Shown in pieces: positions 32,112 to 36,415 of a DNA stretch of 36,415 nt (its first letter is position 1; every line of letters begins with the position of its first letter). Under the pieces are notes generated by a model, which saw only the letters and a list, made by a program, of their open reading frames with translations, was not told where the DNA came from and made no database searches. The translations under genes and the position numbers were made by a program. This DNA comes from Leifsonia sp. TF02-11 (GTDB lineage: Bacteria; Actinomycetota; Actinomycetes; Actinomycetales; Microbacteriaceae). The stretch is from positions 1-36,415 of the forward strand of contig NZ_JAGEKP010000009.1 of assembly GCF_017565305.1 (NCBI RefSeq), written 5' to 3'.

Positions 32112-33701
32112 CTACAATGCCGCCAGCAGCCGCGCCCCCTCCGGCACCCCGAGCCCGGTGCACGCGTCCCAGCCCGCGCCGGCCGCGTAGGCGCCGTTGT
32201 CGCCGGACGTGATGTCGCGGAAGCCCGCGGCGACCTGGCCGGCCCGCGTGGAGTCGTAGAGCGCCGGCTGGACCAGCCCGAACCGCTTTCCCCTCGACTG
32301 CGCCAGGCGCGCGATCAGTGCCGCCCAGAGCGGTGCCACCGCGCTGGTGCCGCCGATGACCAGGTCGGTGCCGTCCACCCGCACCCGGTAGCCGGTCTGC
32401 GGGTCGGCCACGGCCGACACGTCGGGCACCCCGCGGCCTCCCGGACCGTTGGCCGCCCCGCCGGCGTCCGTGCCTCCCGGCCCGAGCGGCACTCCCACGG
32501 TGCCCTGCCACGACGGGAGGGCGAACACCGCACTCACCCCGCCTCCCGTCGCACCGTTGCCGGCGCCGTTGTTCCACACGGTCTCCGAGCGCACCGTGCC
32601 GGTGGACGTGTCGGCGTCGAGCCGGGTCCCCCCGCAGGCGAGTGCGTGCGGGGACGACGCGGGGAAGTCCACGTGCGCCTTGCCGTCGCCGACCCGGTCG
32701 CTGCTGCCGTCGTCACCGGCGGCCACCGTGGTGGTCGCTCCGAGCGCCGCCGCGTCCTGCAGCGCCTGGTCGAAGGCGGTGCGCGCTTGTGCTGTCCACT
32801 GGTCCTCCGACTGGCCCCAGCTGATGCTGATGGCGGCGGGCGTCGGCGTCGCGTGGGCCGCGGTGCTGACCGCGTCGAGGAAGCCGGCGTCGGTGTTGGG
32901 GGCGAAGTAGACGACGATCGACGCTCCGGGCGCCAGGGCGCCGGCGACCTCGATGTCGAGCATCACCTCCCCGTCGGCCCCGTTCGGGTCCTGGCCCGGG
33001 ACGTTCGCTCCGCCGTCGACCCCCACCGCGGTGACCGACGGTGTGGGGATGCCGAGGCCGGCGAAGTAGGTGTCGAGGTCCGCCTGTTCGTAGCCGCCGC
33101 CGAGCTCGATGATCGCGATCGTCTGGCCGGAGCCGTCCGTTCCCGCGGGGAAGTCGTAGACCGTCCCCAGCTGGGGCGGCGTGTAGCTCGTCGTCACGGC
33201 TGCCGGGTGTGCGACGCGGAACTGCGCGCGCGCCTGCGGCCGGTCGTCCAGTCCGAGGACGGCGGTGACGACCCCGTCGAGCTCAGCCGGGATGCTGAGT
33301 CCCCCCGAGCGCTGGCGGTAGCTCGGGGCGTCCGCTCCCGCGTCGGCAGGGCGCGACTCCGCGAGGTCGGTCCCGAAGACGCGCGCGAGCACCGCCGCGG
33401 GCCCGGAGACGCGCACGCGCCGCTCTGCCGCGTTCTCCTCGTCGATCGTCACGCCGAGCCGCGCGAGTGTGGAGACCACGAGCTGGAGGTCGTCCGGCGA
33501 CGCGCCGTAGCGGTCGCCGAGCTCCTGGGCGGTCAGCGGCGACGAGAAGGCGTCGTCCGGCAGCGGTGCCCTGCGGCGCAGGATCAGCGTCGCCTCGACG
33601 GGCGCCTCCGGCGCGAGGGCGCCATGCGCCCGGTAGCCGGCGCGCTCCGGTCGTTCGCTTCCGGGCAGGGGGACGAGTTTCAGCGGCTCTTCGGCATCCA
33701 T
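32112..33701 (-). CDS. S53 family serine-carboxyl peptidase (sedolisin/kumamolisin)
   Basis: 529 aa. The propeptide (about 35-150, with LTAQELGDRYGASPDDLQLV and VSGPAAVLARVFGT) precedes the catalytic domain. The Ser-Glu-Asp triad is Glu245 and Asp249 (GEVMLDIEVAGALAPGA) and Ser453 (GGTSAVAPLWAAL); Asp330 (VAAGDDGSSD) is the oxyanion acid. Calcium is bound near the C-terminus by Asp496 and Asp512 (RDITSGDNG; GWDACTGLG). It should cleave proteins at acid pH. No signal peptide is seen: the N-terminus is charged (MDAEEPLKLVPLP). It therefore either stays inside or leaves by another route. It follows the mannosyltransferase on the same strand (58-bp gap). The candidate -10 TAGACC is weak. Confidence 0.92.
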   Translation of the reverse strand: MDAEEPLKLVPLPGSERPERAGYRAHGALAPEAPVEATLILRRRAPLPDDAFSSPLTAQELGDRYGASPDDLQLVVSTLARLGVTIDEENAAERRVRVSGPAAVLARVFGTDLAESRPADAGADAPSYRQRSGGLSIPAELDGVVTAVLGLDDRPQARAQFRVAHPAAVTTSYTPPQLGTVYDFPAGTDGSGQTIAIIELGGGYEQADLDTYFAGLGIPTPSVTAVGVDGGANVPGQDPNGADGEVMLDIEVAGALAPGASIVVYFAPNTDAGFLDAVSTAAHATPTPAAISISWGQSEDQWTAQARTAFDQALQDAAALGATTTVAAGDDGSSDRVGDGKAHVDFPASSPHALACGGTRLDADTSTGTVRSETVWNNGAGNGATGGGVSAVFALPSWQGTVGVPLGPGGTDAGGAANGPGGRGVPDVSAVADPQTGYRVRVDGTDLVIGGTSAVAPLWAALIARLAQSRGKRFGLVQPALYDSTRAGQVAAGFRDITSGDNGAYAAGAGWDACTGLGVPEGARLLAAL

Positions 33702-33759
33702 ACCCCACGGTCTACCACCGGGTGCCGACAGCCGGAACGGCCCGAGGCTGAGGAGGGGT

Positions 33760-35397
33760 TCAGACCCAGCTGGGCAGCCACATGTGGATCTGCCAGTACC
33801 AGAACGGCACCTGCTGCGCCGTCCACAGCGGCCAGAAGAACACGCTCACCGCCGTCACCACGGCGAGGAACACCGTCGTCCAGGCGATCCCGCGTCTGCG
33901 GCGATGCTCGGTGTCGGTGCGCCGTCCGAGCACGATGCCGATGACGGCCGTCAGCGCCAGGATGAGGTACGGCTCGAAGGCGATCGAGTAGAACTGGAAG
34001 ATCGTGCGGTTGATGTAGAGCAGCCACGGCAGATAGCCGGCGGCGAGCCCGGTGAGGATGAGGCCGATCTGCCATTCGCGGTAGCGCGCGAGCCGGTAAA
34101 CGAGGTAGAGCACGGCGGCCGCAGCGGCCCACCAGATGATCGGGTTGCCGAGCGAGGTGATCGCCGCCGAGCAGCCTCCCGGCGCAGTGCAACCGGCCTG
34201 CCCGTACGCGTTCCCGGTGTAGTACATGCTCGTCGGCCGGATCATGAGCAGCCAGGTCAGCGGGTTCGCCTGGTACGGGTGCGGGACGTGCAGGTTGATG
34301 CTGTAGCCGTACATCTCGGACTGATAGTGCCAGAGGTTCTGGAACCAGAGCGGCACCCACGAGAGGCCGCCCGTCCACTGCGCGTGAACCGACTCGGCCC
34401 AGTTGCGGTAGTAGCCGCCGCTGGTCACAAGCCAGCCGGTCCAGGTCGCGAGGTAGGAGAGGAACGCGATCGGCACCATCAGCACGAATGTCGCCGGGGC
34501 CTGCTTGAGGATCGAGCTGCTGATGTAGAACGCGATCCCCGCGCGCCGGCGGGCCACCAGGTCGACGACCACGGTGTACACGGCGAAGAACGCGAGGAAG
34601 TAGAAGCCGCTCCACTTCACGCCGGCACAGAGCCCGGTGAGGATGCCCGCCGAGATCAGCCACGGCCGCCACCAGATCACCGGGCCCCAGGCGGGGTCGC
34701 GGCCGGCCGAGCGTTCGGCGGCCACGCGGGCCGCCAGCCGGGTCGCGTGCCAGCGGCGATCGAGCAGGATGCAGCCGAAGGCGAGCAGCGCGAAGAACAT
34801 CACGATGTCATCGAGGAGCGCGACGCGGCTCATCACGATCGCGTGCCCGTCGATCGCCATCAGGAACCCGGCGATGGTCGCCAGGATCGTCGAGTTGAAG
34901 AGCATCCGGGCGATCAGGAACACCACCAGCACCGCCAGGATGCCCACGATCGCGGTCGACAGGCGCCAACCGAACGAGTTGCCCGCCCCCGTCGCCGCCA
35001 TGCCCAGCGCGATGATCCACTTGCCGAGCGGGGGATGCGCGACGAAGGACGGCGAGGAGTTGAAGACGTCGGTGTTCCCGGCGGCGAAGGACTGGTCGGC
35101 CTTGTCGGGCCAGCTGCCCTCGTAGCCCAGGTGGAACAGGCTCCAGGCGTCCTTGACGTAGAAGGTCTCGTCGAAGACAAGCACGTGCGGGGAGCCGAGG
35201 TTCCACAACCGCAGGATCGCCGCCAGCAGAGTGACCCCGAGCGGCGCCCCCCAGTACCAGAGCTTCAGCCGAAGCGGGGTGCGCAGGACCCGCGCCCACC
35301 AGTCGTCCAGCCTGCTGCCGGTGCGCTCCGGCGCGACGTGCGCCGCGGGCGCTGCCGGCGACGCGGTGTCGCCGGCAAGGGGGGAAGGGGAGCTCAC
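33760..35397 (-). CDS. Protein O-mannosyltransferase, GT39 family
   Basis: 545 aa from the GTG at 35397. It transfers mannose from polyprenyl-phosphate mannose to Ser/Thr of exported proteins. The catalytic loop-1 motif is FDETFYVKDAW (Asp76-Glu77) just after the first transmembrane helix. At least ten further hydrophobic helices follow, with IALGMAATGAGNSFGWRL, ALLDDIVMFFALLAFGCILLD and SYLATWTGWL as recognisable PMT blocks. The N-terminal 35 residues are cytoplasmic and Pro/Ala-rich. The gene is divergent from rsmI with only 25 bp between start codons, a layout widespread in actinobacteria. CAGGAT six bases upstream of the GTG supports that start. Confidence 0.9.
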   Translation of the reverse strand: MSSPSPLAGDTASPAAPAAHVAPERTGSRLDDWWARVLRTPLRLKLWYWGAPLGVTLLAAILRLWNLGSPHVLVFDETFYVKDAWSLFHLGYEGSWPDKADQSFAAGNTDVFNSSPSFVAHPPLGKWIIALGMAATGAGNSFGWRLSTAIVGILAVLVVFLIARMLFNSTILATIAGFLMAIDGHAIVMSRVALLDDIVMFFALLAFGCILLDRRWHATRLAARVAAERSAGRDPAWGPVIWWRPWLISAGILTGLCAGVKWSGFYFLAFFAVYTVVVDLVARRRAGIAFYISSSILKQAPATFVLMVPIAFLSYLATWTGWLVTSGGYYRNWAESVHAQWTGGLSWVPLWFQNLWHYQSEMYGYSINLHVPHPYQANPLTWLLMIRPTSMYYTGNAYGQAGCTAPGGCSAAITSLGNPIIWWAAAAAVLYLVYRLARYREWQIGLILTGLAAGYLPWLLYINRTIFQFYSIAFEPYLILALTAVIGIVLGRRTDTEHRRRRGIAWTTVFLAVVTAVSVFFWPLWTAQQVPFWYWQIHMWLPSWV

Positions 35398-35403
35398 CAG
35401 GAC

Positions 35404-35416
35404 ATCCTGACAGACT
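35404..35416. promoter_or_regulatory. Back-to-back -10 elements between the mannosyltransferase and rsmI
   Basis: CAGGAT on the minus strand (35404-35409) and CAGACT on the plus strand (35411-35416), each 6 nt before its start codon and one base apart. Both match the consensus at only three positions. Confidence 0.35.
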
Positions 35417-35422
35417 GGACCT

Positions 35423-36244
35423 ATGATCATCCTCGCCGCGACACCGATCGGAAATCTCGGCGACGCCTCCGCCCGTCTGGTCGAGGTGCTCACCTCGGCG
35501 ACGGTGGTCGCCGCAGAAGACACCCGCGTCACGCAGCGACTCCTCGCCGGGCTCGGCATCGACAACCGGCCGCGCCTCATCGCGCTCCACGAGCACAACG
35601 AGCGGGAGCGCGCCGCCGAGCTCGTGGAGCTGGCCCGCGACCAGGATGTCGTGGTGCTCTCCGACGCCGGCATGCCGACCGTCTCCGATCCCGGCTTCCC
35701 GCTGGTGGAGGCCGCGGCTGCCGCCGGTGTCGACGTGACCGTCGTCCCGGGGCCGAGCGCCGTGCTCACCGCGCTCGCCGTCTCCGGCCTGCCGACCGAC
35801 CGGTTCACGTTCGAGGGCTTCCTGCCGCGCAAGCAGGGGGAGCGGCTCACCGCACTGCGCGCGCTCGCTGGGGAGCAGCGCACGATGGTGTTCTTCGAGT
35901 CGCCGAACCGGCTGGCAGCCTCGCTCGCCGGTCTCGCGGCGGCCTTGGGCGGCGACCGCCGCGCTGTCGTCTGCCGCGAACTGACGAAGCTGCACGAGGA
36001 GGTGCGCCGCGGTCCGGTCGCCGAGCTGGCGGAGTGGGCGGCGGAGGGTGTGCGCGGCGAGATCGTCGTCGTCGTCGCGGGCGCGCCCGCCCGGGTGGCC
36101 GACCCGGCCGCGGCACTCGAGCAGGTGCTCGCCCTCGTCGCCGACGGCCAGCGCCTCAAGGACGCCGCCGCCGAGGTCGCGGAGGCCACGGGCTTGTCGC
36201 GCCGCGACCTGTACCAGGCGGCGCTGGACGCGCGCCGCAGCTAG
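35423..36244 (+). CDS. rsmI: 16S rRNA (cytidine(1402)-2'-O)-methyltransferase
   Basis: 273 aa. RsmI methylates the 2'-OH of C1402 in 16S rRNA at the ribosomal P site with S-adenosylmethionine. Motifs: TPIGNLGD (7-14), EDTR (32-35), LHEHNE (55-60), [12 protein letters not shown] (80-91) and PGPSA (109-113), which build the tetrapyrrole-methylase-type SAM site. The C-terminal helices ([24 protein letters not shown]) are the RsmI-specific end. The start [11 protein letters not shown] is the family start. It is followed by the long palindrome and then metG, the order seen in many actinobacteria. Confidence 0.95.
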   Translation: MIILAATPIGNLGDASARLVEVLTSATVVAAEDTRVTQRLLAGLGIDNRPRLIALHEHNERERAAELVELARDQDVVVLSDAGMPTVSDPGFPLVEAAAAAGVDVTVVPGPSAVLTALAVSGLPTDRFTFEGFLPRKQGERLTALRALAGEQRTMVFFESPNRLAASLAGLAAALGGDRRAVVCRELTKLHEEVRRGPVAELAEWAAEGVRGEIVVVVAGAPARVADPAAALEQVLALVADGQRLKDAAAEVAEATGLSRRDLYQAALDARRS

Positions 36245-36250
36245 CGACAT

Positions 36251-36307
36251 CGAGGGGCACGTCGTTGTCGCTTTCGAGCCTCGAAAGCGACAACGACGTG
36301 CCCCTCG
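36251..36307. terminator. Long hairpin, dispersed palindrome copy B
   Basis: Perfect 28-bp arms (36251-36278 and 36280-36307) around a single base, starting 7 bp past the rsmI stop. It contains the same GGGCACGTCGTTGTC core as the palindrome at 2350-2391. It probably ends rsmI transcription before metG. Confidence 0.75.
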
Positions 36308-36351
36308 GCAGCGACCGAAGTAACAACGCCGGCCCACCCCTCGCGCGCCCG

Positions 36352-36357
36352 TAGGAT
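36352..36357 (+). promoter_or_regulatory. -10 element of a leaderless promoter (metG)
   Basis: TAGGAT (4/6), 7 nt before the ATG at 36365, with no Shine-Dalgarno sequence. Confidence 0.55.
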
Positions 36358-36364
36358 AGTCAGC

Positions 36365-36415
36365 ATGTCCGACGGCTCCGCGTTCTACATCACCACGCCG
36401 ATCTTCTATGTCAAC
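36365..36415 (+). CDS. metG: Methionyl-tRNA synthetase (first 17 codons)
   Basis: Only the N-terminus is in the window: MSDGSAFYITTPIFYVN. YITTPIxYVN is the invariant opening of MetRS, where the peptide lines the methionine and ATP site, and metG after rsmI is the usual actinobacterial order. The enzyme charges tRNA-Met. The start is fixed by the motif position and by the -10 hexamer seven bases upstream. Confidence 0.88.
   Translation, partial: MSDGSAFYITTPIFYVN

Noticed and set aside
35422-35427. TATGAT, a 5/6 match to the -10 consensus
   Set aside because: It overlaps the rsmI start codon, whose position is fixed by the conserved N-terminus, so it cannot drive rsmI; coincidence is likely.
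33784-36354. 856-codon open frame on the plus strand
   Set aside because: It is antisense to the mannosyltransferase and out of frame over rsmI; no recognisable domain.

Overview
This is chromosomal DNA of a high-GC actinobacterium, most likely from the Microbacteriaceae (a Leifsonia-like genus). The evidence is the very high GC with G/C-ending codons, BTAD and DUF255 proteins, a DrrAB-type exporter, and the order mannosyltransferase / rsmI / metG at the right end. The genus is inferred; there is no rRNA to confirm it. Genes are tightly packed on both strands and I see no tRNA, rRNA, CRISPR array, insertion sequence or phage gene. The window reads as core-plus-accessory chromosome.

Left third (1-12.4 kb): the end of a winged-helix regulator, an acyl-CoA ligase, a small membrane protein, two aldo/keto reductases, a thioredoxin-fold DUF255 protein, a RibD-C/DHFR-like reductase, a class IV aminotransferase, an acylphosphatase, a HemK-like methyltransferase carrying a frameshift, a metallophosphoesterase and an NADPH-dependent FMN reductase. 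Mostly these are single-gene units in alternating orientation, with hairpins between them.

Middle (12.4-24.7 kb): a 1004-aa LuxR-type ATPase regulator (LAL), a DksA/TraR zinc-finger protein, glutathione peroxidase, a two-domain sulfurtransferase, L-serine dehydratase, an HTH plus Clp-N gene pair behind a promoter carrying two copies of CAACTNNAGTTG, a DrrAB ABC exporter, an ArsR/DUF5937 repressor with a clean palindromic operator, and a methyltransferase next to a 1092-aa SARP/AfsR-like regulator.

Right third (28-36.4 kb): another methyltransferase, a VapBC/FitAB toxin-antitoxin pair, MetY O-acetylhomoserine sulfhydrylase translationally coupled to a CoA-binding protein, a guanidinium exporter (Gdx/SugE) preceded by a guanidine-III riboswitch, an S53 (sedolisin) peptidase, a GT39 protein mannosyltransferase, rsmI and the first codons of metG.

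The strongest cross-cutting signal is transcriptional. At least 16 starts have a TAnnnT hexamer exactly 6-7 nt upstream and no Shine-Dalgarno sequence, which predicts leaderless mRNAs. This rule also fixes several start codons and supports a 56-aa gene. The most interesting loci are the HTH/Clp-N operon with twin operators on its -35 and -10, the guanidine-III riboswitch with an upstream hairpin that competes for its first helix, the frameshifted methyltransferase, and a long palindrome present twice, 34 kb apart, each time just after a stop codon.
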